Shown here: in pieces, positions 32,503 to 42,615 of the stretch
Numbering within the stretch: the stretch's first letter is position 1
Layout of the letters: each line of letters begins with the position of its first letter
Assembly (NCBI RefSeq): GCF_020510685.1
Contig: NZ_CP075185.1
Location: 4,233,001-4,297,000 of the forward strand
From: Dechloromonas denitrificans
Lineage (GTDB): Bacteria > Pseudomonadota > Gammaproteobacteria > Burkholderiales > Rhodocyclaceae
Reading direction: 5' to 3'
DNA: 64,000 nt
Notes under the pieces: model-generated
What the model saw: only the letters and a program-made list of their open reading frames with translations
What the model was told of the DNA's origin: nothing
The model's database searches: none
Program-made: the position numbers and the translations under genes

Positions 32503-33111
32503 TCAGATCATTCGAGCAAAAAGGGCGGCGTGACGGGCACGCTGCGCCGAGATGGTCAGGCTGGAAGCGCGCACCACGGCACGCAAATCGTCCAGCGCCT
32601 GAGCCAACTGGTCGTTAATAATAACATAGTCAAATTCCCCGACATGGCGCATCTCGGCCTGTGCCGCGGACAATCGGCGGGCGATGACGTCGGCGCTGTC
32701 GGTGCCCCGCCCGGTCAAGCGACGGGTCAGCTCCTCCATCGAAGGCGGCATGATGAAGACCCCGATCGCCTCCGGGAACAAGGCCCGCACCTGCTGCGCC
32801 CCCTGCCAGTCGATTTCGAGCAGGACATCGTGGCCGGCGACCAGTTGGTCGGCAATCCACTTCTTCGAAGTGCCGTAGAAATTGCCATGCACCTCGGCCC
32901 ACTCAAGGAATTCCTCGCGGGCAATCATCGCCTGGAATTCGGCGGCCTCGACAAAATGGTATTCCCTGCCGTCCTGCTCGCCGGGGCGCGGGGCGCGCGT
33001 CGTGGAGGAAATCGACAGATGGACCGTCGCTTCCTGTTCCAGCAACAAACGAACCAGCGTCGTTTTGCCAGCCCCCGATGGGGCGGCGACAACATAAAGA
33101 TTTCCGGCCAT
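32503..33111 (-). CDS. gmk: Guanylate kinase
   Basis: 202 aa from the ATG at 33111, with GGAA upstream; an in-frame extension to 33162 lacks a site. P-loop 'VVAAPSGAGKTTLVRLLL', GMP-binding 'SISSTTRAPRPGE', 'GREYHFV', 'EFLEWAEVHGNFYGTSKKW' and 'VLLEIDWQGAQQVR'. Phosphorylates GMP to GDP. First of the gmk-rpoZ-spoT-dadA-tatD run. Confidence 0.97.
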   Translation of the reverse strand: MAGNLYVVAAPSGAGKTTLVRLLLEQEATVHLSISSTTRAPRPGEQDGREYHFVEAAEFQAMIAREEFLEWAEVHGNFYGTSKKWIADQLVAGHDVLLEIDWQGAQQVRALFPEAIGVFIMPPSMEELTRRLTGRGTDSADVIARRLSAAQAEMRHVGEFDYVIINDQLAQALDDLRAVVRASSLTISAQRARHAALFARMI

Positions 33112-33206
33112 AGCGCATTTCCAGCAAAAATTTTCAGCGGTCGCTGCCGGCAACCGCTTCACTCACGGCAAGGCCAGACGGCCGTTGCCCATCAAAAAAA
33201 TAAAAA

Positions 33207-34073
33207 CTATTCCAGGTTTTGAATTTGTTCGCGCATTTGCTCGATGAGCAGCTTGAGGTCCATCGCCGCCTGCGACACTTCGGTGATCGCCGACTTCGAA
33301 CCCAGCGTATTGGCCTCTCGATTGAGTTCCTGCATCAGGAAATCGAGGCGTTTGCCGCACGCACCGCCCTGCTTCAGCACGCGCTCGACTTCGTCGAGAT
33401 GGGTGTTCAGGCGGCTGAGTTCTTCGGCGACATCGATGCGCGTCGCGAAGACGGCGACTTCCTGCAGGATGCGGTCGTCGCTGGCGTTGCCCAGCGCCTC
33501 GGTCAGACGCTGGCGCAACTTGTCGGTGAACAGGGCCTGGGCTTCGGGAATGCGCGGCGCCACCTGATGGACGATTTCGCGCATGCCATTGACGCGGTCG
33601 ACGATCATCGCCGCCAGTTTTTCGCCTTCGCGACCGCGGGTTGCCGAAAAATCGGCCAGCGCCTCACGGGCCAGCGCCATCACTGCGGGGCCGAGGGCGA
33701 CGAAATCGATGCTCTGGTCGCCGAACATCCCCGGCCAGCGCAGCACGTCGTTTACCGACAGCGCCCGGGCCTCGGGCATTTCACCGCGCACCCGGTCGTT
33801 GAGGTTTTTCAGCGAGGCGAACAGGTCGTCGTTCAGTTGCAGTTGATCGCCGCGCGCCGCGGTCGCATTGAAGGCCAGTCGGCACTCCACTTTGCCGCGC
33901 GTCAGGCGGCTGGCGAGCAGTTCGCGCAGCGGCATTTCCAGCGAGCGCAACTCTTCGGTAACCCGGAAGTGAAAATCAAGGTAGCGCGAATTGACGCTTT
34001 TTAATTCCAATTGCAGGGATCCGCGCTCGACATCGCGCGTTTTGACGGCATAACCGGTCATACTACTAATCAT
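33207..34073 (-). CDS. yicC: YicC/YloC-family endoribonuclease
   Basis: 288 aa, family length. N-terminal 'MISSMTGYA' and 'ELKSVNSRYLDFHFR', conserved 'RGKVECRL', C-terminal DUF1732: 'DVAEELSRLNTHLDEVERV', 'GKRLDFLMQELNREANTLG', 'QMREQIQNLE'. YicC proteins cleave RNA and in E. coli influence small-RNA turnover. Lies 95 bases upstream of gmk, its usual neighbour, and is divergent from the Ser/Thr kinase gene. Confidence 0.95.
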   Translation of the reverse strand: MISSMTGYAVKTRDVERGSLQLELKSVNSRYLDFHFRVTEELRSLEMPLRELLASRLTRGKVECRLAFNATAARGDQLQLNDDLFASLKNLNDRVRGEMPEARALSVNDVLRWPGMFGDQSIDFVALGPAVMALAREALADFSATRGREGEKLAAMIVDRVNGMREIVHQVAPRIPEAQALFTDKLRQRLTEALGNASDDRILQEVAVFATRIDVAEELSRLNTHLDEVERVLKQGGACGKRLDFLMQELNREANTLGSKSAITEVSQAAMDLKLLIEQMREQIQNLE

Positions 34074-34150
34074 TGTTGGCGCCTCTTCAGCTTTACAGGC
34101 CGGACAACACGCCCGAAAATGCCTGACACTGCATCATAACCGCGAGATCA

Positions 34151-35098
34151 ATGGCGCAACAAGCCAATCAGCCGCTACCTAACGGCTACCCGCTCGAAGA
34201 GTACACCATCGACCGCCAGCTCTCGCTCGGCGGCTTTTCGATCGTGTACCTCGCCACCGATCCCGAGGGCCGGCAGGTCGCCATCAAGGAATACCTGCCG
34301 AACAGCCTCGCCCTGCGCGGCAAGGGCGACGTCAAGCCGGTGATCACCAGCGAGCACCTCGGCGCCTTCCGCTACGGCATGAAGTGCTTCTTCGAGGAAG
34401 GCCGTTCGCTGGCCCGGCTGTCGCACCCGAACGTCATTCGCGTGCTGAATTTCTTTCGCTCCAACGACACCGTCTACATGGTGATGGAATACGAGCACGG
34501 GCGCACGCTGCAGGAGTTCATCCAGAAACACCAGGGGCACATTTCCGAGCGTTTCATCCGCGGCGTTTTCACCCGCATGCTCAACGGCCTGCGCGAAGTC
34601 CATTCGCACAAGCTGCTGCACCTCGACCTGAAGCCGTCGAACATCTACCTGCGCGCCGACAACACCCCGGTGCTGATCGACTTCGGCGCCGCCCGGCAAA
34701 CCTTGTCGACCGACCAACCAATGCTCAAGCCGATGTACACGCCCGGCTTCGCGTCGCCGGAACACTACGGCGGACGCAAGGATCTCGGTCCGTGGAGCGA
34801 CATCTACAGCGTCGGCGCCTCGATGTATGCCTGCCTGGCCGGCTGCGCGCCGCAGGCGGCCGACGAGCGCCTAAAGAAGGACACCCTGGTGCCGGCGATG
34901 CTGCGCTGGGACGGCCAGTTTTCCGATCGCCTGCTGGAGATCATCGACTGGTGCCTGAACCTCAACCATCTTTACCGACCGCAAAGCGTCTTCGCGCTGC
35001 AGAAAGCCCTGGTCGAAACCGTCACGCCGCCGGAGCCGAAAATCAATCCCAACTGGCTCGGCCGCTTCGTCGACAAACTCAGGAAGCCGAATAAATGA
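34151..35098 (+). CDS. Serine/threonine protein kinase
   Basis: 315 aa, only a kinase domain plus a short basic tail, no membrane segment, so cytoplasmic. Gly-rich loop 'LSLGGFSIVYLA', ATP Lys 'AIKEYLP', catalytic loop 'LLHLDLKPSN' (HLD in place of HRD), 'LIDFGAAR' (DFG), 'FASPEHY' (APE-like), 'WSDIYSVGASMYAC'. Its stop overlaps the start of the PP2C phosphatase gene (ATGA), so kinase and phosphatase are coupled and probably act on the same target. No FHA or T6SS gene is nearby to suggest a target. Confidence 0.94.
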   Translation: MAQQANQPLPNGYPLEEYTIDRQLSLGGFSIVYLATDPEGRQVAIKEYLPNSLALRGKGDVKPVITSEHLGAFRYGMKCFFEEGRSLARLSHPNVIRVLNFFRSNDTVYMVMEYEHGRTLQEFIQKHQGHISERFIRGVFTRMLNGLREVHSHKLLHLDLKPSNIYLRADNTPVLIDFGAARQTLSTDQPMLKPMYTPGFASPEHYGGRKDLGPWSDIYSVGASMYACLAGCAPQAADERLKKDTLVPAMLRWDGQFSDRLLEIIDWCLNLNHLYRPQSVFALQKALVETVTPPEPKINPNWLGRFVDKLRKPNK

Positions 35099-36012
35099 GA
35101 TTCACCATCTATCAGGAAAGCCGGCAGGGTGGGCGCGCCAACAACGAGGACAGGACCACCTACTGTTACTCGCGCGATGCGTTGCTGATGGTTGCCGCCG
35201 ACGGCATGGGCGGCCACCACTACGGCGAGATCGCCGCGCAGATCGCCATCCAGACGCTGGCCGACGCCTTCCAGCGCGAGGCCCGGCCGCTGCTCGCCGA
35301 TCCCTTCCGCTTCCTGCAGAAGAGCATCACCAATGCGCACCATGCCATTCTCGACTACACGGCGCGCCATCACCTAAAGGACACGCCGCGCACCACCTGC
35401 GTCGCCTGCATCGTTCAGGACAACATCGCCTACTGGGCGCACGCCGGCGATTCCCGGCTGTTCCTGATGCGGGCCGGGCGGGTGATTGCCCAGACCCGCG
35501 ATCACTCGCGCGTCCGGCTGATGGTCGACGAAGGCATGATCACCGAGACGCAGGCGGCGGTGCACCCGGACCGCAACAAGATCTACAGTTGCCTGGGCAG
35601 CCCGACGCCGCCGGAGATCGAGTTCTCGCGCAAGACCCCGCTCGAGCATGGCGATATCCTGCTGCTGTGCACCGATGGCTTGTGGGGCGTCACCTCCGGC
35701 GAACTGATGGCCATTGCGCTGAAGGGCGCCAACCTGCTGCATGCTCTGCCGCTGCTGCTGGCGCAGGCGGAAACCAAGGGCGGGCCGCATGGCGACAACC
35801 TGTCCGCCGTCGCCGTGCGCTGGGAAGAAAGCTATGTCGACGAGGCGAGCAGCGCCATCTCGACCCAAACCATGACCCAGGACGAAGTCACCACGCGGCT
35901 CGAGGAATTCGGCCGCAATCCGGCCTACAAGAGCGATCTGACCGACGACGAAATCGAAAAGGCGATCGAGGAAATCCGCTCCGCCATCGACAAATTCAAC
36001 CCCAAGAAATAA
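35095..36012 (+). CDS. PP2C-family protein phosphatase
   Basis: 305 aa. Metal-binding and signature motifs: 'GRANNEDRT', 'MVAADGMGGHHYGEIAA', 'HAGDSRLFLMRAG', 'LLCTDGLWG', 'GPHGDNLSAVAV'. The ~60 residues after the catalytic domain ('DEVTTRLEEFGRN', 'DDEIEKAIEEIRSAID') are acidic and helical and may carry an interaction site. Coupled to the kinase upstream by a 4-base overlap and followed by rph after nine bases. Confidence 0.94.
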   Translation: MRFTIYQESRQGGRANNEDRTTYCYSRDALLMVAADGMGGHHYGEIAAQIAIQTLADAFQREARPLLADPFRFLQKSITNAHHAILDYTARHHLKDTPRTTCVACIVQDNIAYWAHAGDSRLFLMRAGRVIAQTRDHSRVRLMVDEGMITETQAAVHPDRNKIYSCLGSPTPPEIEFSRKTPLEHGDILLLCTDGLWGVTSGELMAIALKGANLLHALPLLLAQAETKGGPHGDNLSAVAVRWEESYVDEASSAISTQTMTQDEVTTRLEEFGRNPAYKSDLTDDEIEKAIEEIRSAIDKFNPKK

Positions 36013-36021
36013 GGACATTTC

Positions 36022-36738
36022 ATGCGCCCCAGCCAACGCCAGCCCGACCAACTCCGCACGGTCCGCCTGACCCGCGACTTCACCCGTCATGCCGAGGGTT
36101 CGGTGCTGATCGAGATGGGCGATACCCGCGTCCTGTGCAACGCCAGCGTCGAGGAAAACGTCCCGCCTTTCCTGCGCGGCAAGGGCCAGGGCTGGGTCAC
36201 CGCCGAATACGGCATGCTGCCGCGCGCCACCCACACCCGGTCGTCCCGCGAAGCGGCCAAGGGCAAGCAGACCGGCCGCACCCAGGAAATCCAGCGACTG
36301 ATCGGCCGCAGCCTGCGCGCCGTCACCGACCTGAAGGCACTCGGCGAACGCCAGATCACCCTCGACTGCGACGTTCTGCAGGCCGATGGCGGCACCCGTT
36401 GCGCCTCGATCACCGGCGCCTGGGTCGCCTTGTACGAAGCCTGCGAAAAGCTGGTCAAGGCCGGCAAGCTGCCGGCCAATCCGGTGCGCGATCATGTCGC
36501 CGCGGTTTCGGTCGGCATCTATCAAGGCTCGCCGGTGCTCGACCTCGACTACCCGGAAGATTCCAACTGCGATACCGACATGAATATAGTCATGACCGGC
36601 TCTGGCGGCATTGTCGAAATCCAGGGCACGGCCGAAGGCGAGCCGTTCACCCGGCTGCAGATGAACAGCCTGACCGACCTCGCCGAAGCCGGCATCCGCC
36701 AGTTGATCGCCGCCCAGCAGAGCGCCCTCGCTTCATGA
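36022..36738 (+). CDS. rph: RNase PH
   Basis: 238 aa. '[20 protein letters not shown]', '[17 protein letters not shown]', '[18 protein letters not shown]', '[11 protein letters not shown]', '[15 protein letters not shown]' and '[15 protein letters not shown]' are the RNase PH signatures (the first motif begins at residue 1). Phosphate-dependent 3' exonuclease that trims tRNA precursors. Its TGA overlaps the rdgB ATG. Confidence 0.97.
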   Translation: MRPSQRQPDQLRTVRLTRDFTRHAEGSVLIEMGDTRVLCNASVEENVPPFLRGKGQGWVTAEYGMLPRATHTRSSREAAKGKQTGRTQEIQRLIGRSLRAVTDLKALGERQITLDCDVLQADGGTRCASITGAWVALYEACEKLVKAGKLPANPVRDHVAAVSVGIYQGSPVLDLDYPEDSNCDTDMNIVMTGSGGIVEIQGTAEGEPFTRLQMNSLTDLAEAGIRQLIAAQQSALAS

Positions 36739-37322
36739 AAAAGCTCGTCCTCGCCTCGAACAACGCCAAGAAGATGAAAGAGCTGAACGCGCTGCTCGCG
36801 CCGCTCGGCTTCGAAGTCATTCCCCAGGGGCAACTCGGCATCCCGGAAGCCGAAGAGCCGCACTGCACCTTTGTCGAAAACGCCCTGGCCAAGGCCCGCC
36901 ATGCCGCGCAGCTGTCTGGCCTGCCAGCCCTGGCCGACGACTCCGGGCTGTGCGTCGCCGCCCTCGGCGGGGCGCCCGGCGTCTATTCGGCACGCTATGC
37001 CGGCGAGCCGAAATCGGATGCCCGCAACAACGCTAAGCTGCTCGCCGAACTGGCCGGACAAACCGACCGGCGCGCCCATTTCGCCTGCGTGCTGGTGCTC
37101 GTCCGGGCCGCCGACGATCCGCAGCCGATCATCGCCGAAGGTCAATGGCACGGCGTCATTCTTGAAGCCCAGCGCGGCGCCGACGGCTTCGGCTACGACC
37201 CGCTGTTCTACGTGCCGACGCATTGCCAGACGGCCGCCGAACTCGACGCAACGGTGAAGAACCAGTTGTCGCATCGCGGGCTGGCCATGCAGCAGCTGAT
37301 CGCCCGCCTGCCGACCCTGTAA
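36735..37322 (+). CDS. rdgB: XTP/dITP diphosphatase (RdgB/HAM1)
   Basis: 195 aa from the ATG at 36735. '[19 protein letters not shown]', '[14 protein letters not shown]', '[19 protein letters not shown]', '[14 protein letters not shown]', '[11 protein letters not shown]'. Removes non-canonical purine triphosphates (dITP, XTP). A longer in-frame reading upstream runs antisense-like through the phosphatase and rph and is not real. Confidence 0.97.
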   Translation: MKKLVLASNNAKKMKELNALLAPLGFEVIPQGQLGIPEAEEPHCTFVENALAKARHAAQLSGLPALADDSGLCVAALGGAPGVYSARYAGEPKSDARNNAKLLAELAGQTDRRAHFACVLVLVRAADDPQPIIAEGQWHGVILEAQRGADGFGYDPLFYVPTHCQTAAELDATVKNQLSHRGLAMQQLIARLPTL

Positions 37323-37326
37323 TTCC

Positions 37327-38541
37327 GTGGCCCGCACCATCCCCATTTTTCCGGACAAAGGGCCGGCCGCCGGCCCTTCAGGCGCCGCGCCCCTCGAATT
37401 CCGCGTCTCGCCGCCGCTGGCGCTCTATGTCCATGTCCCATGGTGCGTCCAGAAGTGCCCCTATTGCGATTTCAACTCGCACGAAGCGCCGGAGACGATT
37501 CCCGAGCGCGACTATGTCGCCGCCCTGATCGCCGACCTGCAAGCCGCCCTGCCGCTGATCTGGGGCCGGCCGGTGGTCAGCGTCTTCTTCGGCGGCGGGA
37601 CGCCCAGCCTGCTGTCGCCGGCGGCCATCGACGAGCTGATCGGCGCCTTCCGGGCGCTGGCCATGCTGGCACCGGAGGCCGAAATCACGCTCGAAGCCAA
37701 CCCCGGCACGGTCGAAGCGGCGAAGTTCGCCGGCTTCCGGGCGGCCGGCGTCAACCGGCTGTCACTCGGCATCCAGAGTTTCAACGACGCGCACCTGCAA
37801 GCCCTCGGCCGCATCCATGGCGCCGCCGAGGCAAAGCGCGCCGCGCAGCTGGCCGGCGAACATTTTCCTTCGTTCAATCTCGACCTGATGTACGGCCTGC
37901 CCGGCCAGACGCTGGAACAGGCGCTCAGCGACGTCGACAGCGCATTGGAGTTTGCCCCGGCGCACCTCTCCTGCTACCAGCTGACCCTCGAGCCGAACAC
38001 CCGCTTCGCCGCCTTCCCGCCGGAACTGCCGGAAAACGACCTGTGTGCCGACATGCAGGAAGCCATCGAGGCGCGACTGGCCGCGGCCGGCTTCAGCAAT
38101 TACGAAACCTCGGCGTTCGCCCGACCCGACAAGCAGTGCCGGCACAACCTGAATTACTGGTATTTCGGCGATTACCTGGGGATCGGCGCCGGGGCGCATT
38201 CCAAGCTGACGCTGCACGACCGCGTCCTGCGCCAGATGCGCTGGAAACACCCGAAGGCCTACCTCGAGAACATCGGCCGCGGCCAACCGGTGCAGGAAGA
38301 AAGCCAAGTCGAGGCGGCCAGCCTGCCCTTCGAATTCATGATGAACGCGCTGCGCCTGGCCGATGGCTTTCACCCGGCGCTGTTCGAAGCACGCACGGCG
38401 CAGCCGCTACAACGCATCCTGCCGCAACTGCGCGCCGCCGAAGCGGCAGGCCTGCTCGAGGTCAGCCCGGAGAAAATCGCGCCGACGCTGAAGGGCCGGC
38501 GCTTCCTCAACGTGCTGCTCGAACGCTTCCTGGAAAGCTGA
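37327..38541 (+). CDS. hemW: Haem chaperone HemW (radical SAM)
   Basis: 404 aa from a GTG four bases after rdgB. Radical-SAM cluster 'CVQKCPYC' within 'LYVHVPWC', 'FFGGGTPSLLSP', 'NRLSLGIQSFNDAHLQALG', 'DLMYGLPGQTLEQAL', and the HemN C-terminal domain ('YETSAFARPDKQCRHNLNY', 'GAGAHSKLT'). The residues needed for coproporphyrinogen dehydrogenase activity in HemN are not evident, so HemW is preferred. Last gene of the kinase-phosphatase-rph-rdgB-hemW run. Confidence 0.94.
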   Translation: MARTIPIFPDKGPAAGPSGAAPLEFRVSPPLALYVHVPWCVQKCPYCDFNSHEAPETIPERDYVAALIADLQAALPLIWGRPVVSVFFGGGTPSLLSPAAIDELIGAFRALAMLAPEAEITLEANPGTVEAAKFAGFRAAGVNRLSLGIQSFNDAHLQALGRIHGAAEAKRAAQLAGEHFPSFNLDLMYGLPGQTLEQALSDVDSALEFAPAHLSCYQLTLEPNTRFAAFPPELPENDLCADMQEAIEARLAAAGFSNYETSAFARPDKQCRHNLNYWYFGDYLGIGAGAHSKLTLHDRVLRQMRWKHPKAYLENIGRGQPVQEESQVEAASLPFEFMMNALRLADGFHPALFEARTAQPLQRILPQLRAAEAAGLLEVSPEKIAPTLKGRRFLNVLLERFLES

Positions 38542-38575
38542 GTTCAGCGGTCGACCATCAGGTGGCAACCGACAT

Positions 38576-38608
38576 AAAAAACGGCCCCGACTGGTAAGTG
38601 CGGGGCCG
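38576..38608 (-). terminator. Terminator for the yidB-like gene
   Basis: Stem CGGCCCCG / CGGGGCCG with an 11-base loop; on the minus strand it is followed by six T. It lies about 110 bases beyond the minus-strand stop at 38717 and just after hemW on the other strand. Confidence 0.7.
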
Positions 38609-38716
38609 AAAACAACAGGCTTCAGGGCGATCCCGCGTTGAAGCAGGACCGGAATCAATGCTAAACGCATAATTCGGATCGGCGAATGCGGCATAGTGCC
38701 GCATGACCAAAGGCCA

Positions 38717-39124
38717 TCAGCCGAACAGCTTGCCCTTCAGCAGATCGAGGCCTTGCGCCATCAGATCGTCGCCCTGTGGCACCTGGCCATTTGGCGTCAG
38801 CTTGTCGACCAGTTGCGGCAACAACTCGGCCAGATTGCCCGAAGCCTGCTCCGGACTGACGCCGAGTTGGGCAGCCAGGCCTTGCAGCTGTGAGTTGCCG
38901 AGTACATTCTGGATCTGCTCGGGCGAAACCGGCTGATTGGCGCCGGTCGACACCCAGGAATTGACGACATCCCCCAAGCCGCCCTGCTGAAAGGACTGGA
39001 TCAAGCCGGCCAGGCCGCCGGTTTGCGGGTTGTTGATCAGCTTCATCACCGTTTCGAGCAGCGCATTGTTGCCACCCGACGGGCCACCGGCCAGCGCACC
39101 AACTACCGAATCGAGAAGTCCCAT
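38717..39124 (-). CDS. yidB: YidB-family (DUF937) protein
   Basis: 135 aa from the ATG at 39124 (GGAG six bases upstream). 'GLLDSVVGALAGG' and 'GGLAGLIQSFQQGGLGDVV', 'LGNSQLQGLAAQLGVSPEQ', 'NLAELLPQLVDKLTPNGQV' define the YidB family, a small soluble helical protein of unknown role. A single-gene transcript with its own terminator. Confidence 0.9.
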   Translation of the reverse strand: MGLLDSVVGALAGGPSGGNNALLETVMKLINNPQTGGLAGLIQSFQQGGLGDVVNSWVSTGANQPVSPEQIQNVLGNSQLQGLAAQLGVSPEQASGNLAELLPQLVDKLTPNGQVPQGDDLMAQGLDLLKGKLFG

Positions 39125-39194
39125 GATGTTCTCCGCAAGGAATTGAGATTCCTTCACCCTAGTCCACCAATGTGAAAGCGGATGTGAAATTTTG

Positions 39195-41216
39195 CTAGCC
39201 GATACGCTCCAACGCCAACGGCTCGAAGCGTAGCCAGACGGTGAACCGCGAACCGTGGCCAGGCTCGCTGTCCACGCTGATCCGGCCGCCGTAACGCTCG
39301 ATCAGCGAGAGGCTGACCCACAGGCCGAGCCCGGTGCCATCCGGCTTCTTGGCGGTGTAGAACGGCTGGAACAGGCGCTCGCGCTCGGGCGGGGTCAGGC
39401 CGGGTCCGGTATCGGCGACGACCAGCTTGAGGCCGACCGGCATGTCGGCCTCGTCCCAGTCCTCGGCCGCCAGCGTCAGTACACCGCCGTCCGGCATGGC
39501 CTGGATGGCATTGACCAGCAGGTTGATCAGCACCTGCTGCAGTTCGTTGCGATTGCACAGCACGTGCCGGGTCGATTCGAAATGCTGCTTGATCGCGATA
39601 TTGCCCTTCTTCAGCAGGTGGCCGACCAGCACCAGGCTATCCTGGACCAGCGGCGTCAGGGCGACCGGTTCGAGATAGCCGACGTAGTCCTGCGGCCGGG
39701 CGAATTGCAGCAGCTTGGCGACGATCAGCCGGATCCGGTGCACCTGCTCGTGGATCAGCCGGATCTCCGGCGCCACCGGCTCGGCCGCCGGGCCGAGAAT
39801 ATCGCGCAGGACGTCGAGATTGCCGAGAATGACAGCTACCGGATTGTTGATTTCATGGGCGACGCCGGCGGTCAGCTGGCCGATCGCCGCCAGTTTTTCG
39901 TTCATCACCAGTTGCGACTGGGCCGCCTTCAGATCGGCCACCGCCTGCACCAGCTCGGCCGTCCGCTCGGCCACCTTGGCATCGAGCGACTGGCCCCAAC
40001 GCTTCAGCGACCGGGTCTGCGCCTGCAGACGGTCAAGCAGCCGGTCGAAATGCTCGGCGACGACGGCCAGCTCGTCCTGGCTGGCCACCGCGCCGACCCG
40101 GGCATCGGCATCGCCCTGCTCGATGGCGTGCATGGTCGCATGCATCCGCTCGATCGGCTTGAAGACGCGCCGCGCCCAGAGCACCGCGAAGACGCCGGCC
40201 ACGCCCATGGCCAGCGCGAACAGCCCGACGACGACGGCAAAGGCCTGGTGCCGTGCCTGCGCGAAGGGGCCATCGAGAAAGCCGACATAGAGCATGCCGA
40301 TGCGCTCGCCCCGCTCATTGCTCAGCGGCTCGTAGGCCGAGACGTACCAATCCCGGACGACGAAGGCGCGGTCCAGCCAGGTACGCCCCTCGTTGAGCAC
40401 CGCCTGATGCACGGCGGCCGAGACGCGCGTGCCGATCGCCCGGCCGCCTTCGAACAGACGGACATTGGTCGCCACCCGGACGTCACCGAGAAACAACGTC
40501 GCCGTGCCGGCGCTGCCGAAGGGCAAGGCGCCTTCGGGATAGACGATCTCGTTCAGACGGTCGATGAACGCCAGATTCTTGTTGAGCAGCACCCCGCCGG
40601 CCAGCACGCCGAGCAGCCGGCCGTCGACGGCGTGTACCGGTGCGGCGCTGTGAATGACCAGGCCGCGATCTTCGACCTGCCGGCTGTCGGCTTTGGCATT
40701 GACCGTCGCCAGCAGCGGGGTCAAGGCCCTGGCCGGCAGTTCCGGGTCGATCGCCGCCAGCTGGGCGGCGGAAAAGAGCTCGGTATCGGTGCCCGCCGTA
40801 CCGGCCAGGGCCGCCTTGATCACCGGCCAGGTCGGCGCTTCGGCGGCGCTGCGTTCGATGTCGAAAAAATGCAGGAAATCGAGCTTCTGGCCGCGCCGCA
40901 CATCGTCCAGCACGCCGCCGACCGCCGCTTCGCGCTGGCCGCCCGGGCGCTGCAAGGCGCCGGCCAGGCGCGCCGAGCCGGCCAGCCCTTCGACCGAGCG
41001 ACCGACGCCGGCGGCGACCCGCTCGTAATAGCCATGGGCGACGGCCAGATCGGCCTGCACCTTGGTGATCAGCAGCCGGTCGAGGTAATCGCCGCCCCAG
41101 ATGGCCAGCACGGCAACCAGCAAGGGCAGCACGATGCCGAGCGGCAGCAGGGCGAGGAGCAGCAGGCGAACGCGAATCGACCGCCGGCTCGGCGGCGTCA
41201 TCAGGCTGCCGGGCAT
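39195..41216 (-). CDS. Membrane sensor histidine kinase (NtrB-like, cache domain)
   Basis: 673 aa. TM1 at about 17-40, a periplasmic double-cache sensor to about 315 ('ALLATVNAKADSRQVEDRG', 'YVGFLDGPFAQARHQ'), TM2 at about 318-342, HAMP, a coiled coil, HisKA 'GVAHEINNPVAVILGNLD', and HATPase with 'QQVLINLLVNAIQAMPDGG', 'VVADTGPGLTPPERERLFQ', 'GTGLGLWVSLSL'. Cognate of the sigma-54-type regulator 28 bases upstream. Signal unknown; cache domains usually bind small organic acids or amino acids. An ATG at 41201 is a possible alternative start. Confidence 0.92.
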   Translation of the reverse strand: MPGSLMTPPSRRSIRVRLLLLALLPLGIVLPLLVAVLAIWGGDYLDRLLITKVQADLAVAHGYYERVAAGVGRSVEGLAGSARLAGALQRPGGQREAAVGGVLDDVRRGQKLDFLHFFDIERSAAEAPTWPVIKAALAGTAGTDTELFSAAQLAAIDPELPARALTPLLATVNAKADSRQVEDRGLVIHSAAPVHAVDGRLLGVLAGGVLLNKNLAFIDRLNEIVYPEGALPFGSAGTATLFLGDVRVATNVRLFEGGRAIGTRVSAAVHQAVLNEGRTWLDRAFVVRDWYVSAYEPLSNERGERIGMLYVGFLDGPFAQARHQAFAVVVGLFALAMGVAGVFAVLWARRVFKPIERMHATMHAIEQGDADARVGAVASQDELAVVAEHFDRLLDRLQAQTRSLKRWGQSLDAKVAERTAELVQAVADLKAAQSQLVMNEKLAAIGQLTAGVAHEINNPVAVILGNLDVLRDILGPAAEPVAPEIRLIHEQVHRIRLIVAKLLQFARPQDYVGYLEPVALTPLVQDSLVLVGHLLKKGNIAIKQHFESTRHVLCNRNELQQVLINLLVNAIQAMPDGGVLTLAAEDWDEADMPVGLKLVVADTGPGLTPPERERLFQPFYTAKKPDGTGLGLWVSLSLIERYGGRISVDSEPGHGSRFTVWLRFEPLALERIG

Positions 41217-41244
41217 CGGCCGGAGCGGCGATTGGACGGCGCGC

Positions 41245-42615
41245 TCAATGCATTTCGGCCAGGCCCCAGGCCTGGCATTTGCGGTCCAGCGTCTTGCGCG
41301 ACACCCCGAGGCGGCGGCCGGCTTCCGACTTGTTGCCTTCGCAGGCGGCGAGCACGGCGAGAATGTGGCGTTTTTCGACCGCCTCCAGCGTTTCGTTGAT
41401 GGCCCCGGCCGGCGCGCTGCTCGCCTTCGGTTCCGGGCCGAGATCGAACCAGCCGAGAATCAGCGAGCGCTCGACGAAATTCTTCAGTTCGCGCACATTG
41501 CCCGGCCAGTCATAGGCCGCCATCCGGGCCAGCGTCCGGCCGTCGAGCGCCAGCCGCGGCACGTCGAGATAAGGCGCCAGCTGGCTGATGAAATGCTCGA
41601 CCAGCAACGGCAGATCTTCCGGCCGCTCGCGCAGCGGCGGCAGCGTGACTTCGACCACCTGCAGGCGGTAATAGAGATCCTGGCGGAAACGCTGGGCGGC
41701 GACCTCGACTTTCAGGTCGCGATTGGTCGCCGCGATGACCCGCACGTCGACCGGGATTTCCTGCTCCGAACCGACCGGCCGGATGCGCCGCTCTTCCAGC
41801 ACGCGCAGCAGCTTGGCCTGGGCGGCCGGCGGCATTTCGGCGATCTCGTCGAGGAACAGCGTGCCGCCCCGGGCGTAGTAGAACAGGCCCTCGCGGCTGT
41901 GCTGGGCGCCGGTGTAGGCGCCCTTGACGTGGCCGAACAGCTCCGATTCGATCAACTCGGCGGCAATCGCCGCGCAGTTGACCGGCACGAACGGGCCATT
42001 CGCCCGATTGCTCATCCGGTGCAGGGCGCGCGCCGCGACTTCCTTGCCGGTGCCGGATTCGCCGGTGAGCAGCACGGTGGCCGGGGTCGGTGCGATGCGT
42101 TTCAGCCGCTCGCAGACTTCCGTCATGGCGTCCGAGGAGCCGATCATGCCTTCGATATCGGCCGAGCGTTCGCTGACTTCGCGGCGCAGCACGAAGTTCT
42201 CGCGGACCAGCGTCGAACGCTCGAAGCAGCGCTGGATGGCATTCAGCACCTGGGCCAGCGAGAACGGCTTGAGCAGGAAATCGGCCGCTCCGGCGCGCAT
42301 CGCATCGATCGCCGTGTCGAGGTCGGCATAGGCGGTCATCATCACCACCTCGCCGGCATAACCCTCGTCGCGCAACTGGTGCAGCCAGTCGATACCGGAG
42401 CGCCCGGGCAGCGCAATATCGAGCACGATCAGATCGTAGAGACGCCGGCGCAGCATCGGCTCGGCCTGCTCGATGCTGTCGGCGGCATCGACCACGCCAC
42501 AGCGCGGCGTCAAGGCGCGCTGCAGAAAACTGCGCATGCCCGGTTCGTCATCGACCACCAGCAGCGAGTATTGCTTCCATGGCACTTCAATCACCGGCGC
42601 GAGCTTCGTATCCAT
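41245..42615 (-). CDS. NtrC-family sigma-54-dependent response regulator
   Basis: 456 aa. Receiver with '[11 protein letters not shown]', phospho-Asp in '[13 protein letters not shown]', 'MMTAYAD' and 'LLKPFSL'; AAA+ domain with Walker A '[17 protein letters not shown]', sigma-54 loop 'KGAYTGA', Walker B '[13 protein letters not shown]', '[11 protein letters not shown]', '[10 protein letters not shown]'; and a Fis-type helix-turn-helix '[19 protein letters not shown]'. Acts with the histidine kinase just downstream. No sigma-54 promoter was recognised nearby, so its target is elsewhere. Confidence 0.95.
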   Translation of the reverse strand: MDTKLAPVIEVPWKQYSLLVVDDEPGMRSFLQRALTPRCGVVDAADSIEQAEPMLRRRLYDLIVLDIALPGRSGIDWLHQLRDEGYAGEVVMMTAYADLDTAIDAMRAGAADFLLKPFSLAQVLNAIQRCFERSTLVRENFVLRREVSERSADIEGMIGSSDAMTEVCERLKRIAPTPATVLLTGESGTGKEVAARALHRMSNRANGPFVPVNCAAIAAELIESELFGHVKGAYTGAQHSREGLFYYARGGTLFLDEIAEMPPAAQAKLLRVLEERRIRPVGSEQEIPVDVRVIAATNRDLKVEVAAQRFRQDLYYRLQVVEVTLPPLRERPEDLPLLVEHFISQLAPYLDVPRLALDGRTLARMAAYDWPGNVRELKNFVERSLILGWFDLGPEPKASSAPAGAINETLEAVEKRHILAVLAACEGNKSEAGRRLGVSRKTLDRKCQAWGLAEMH

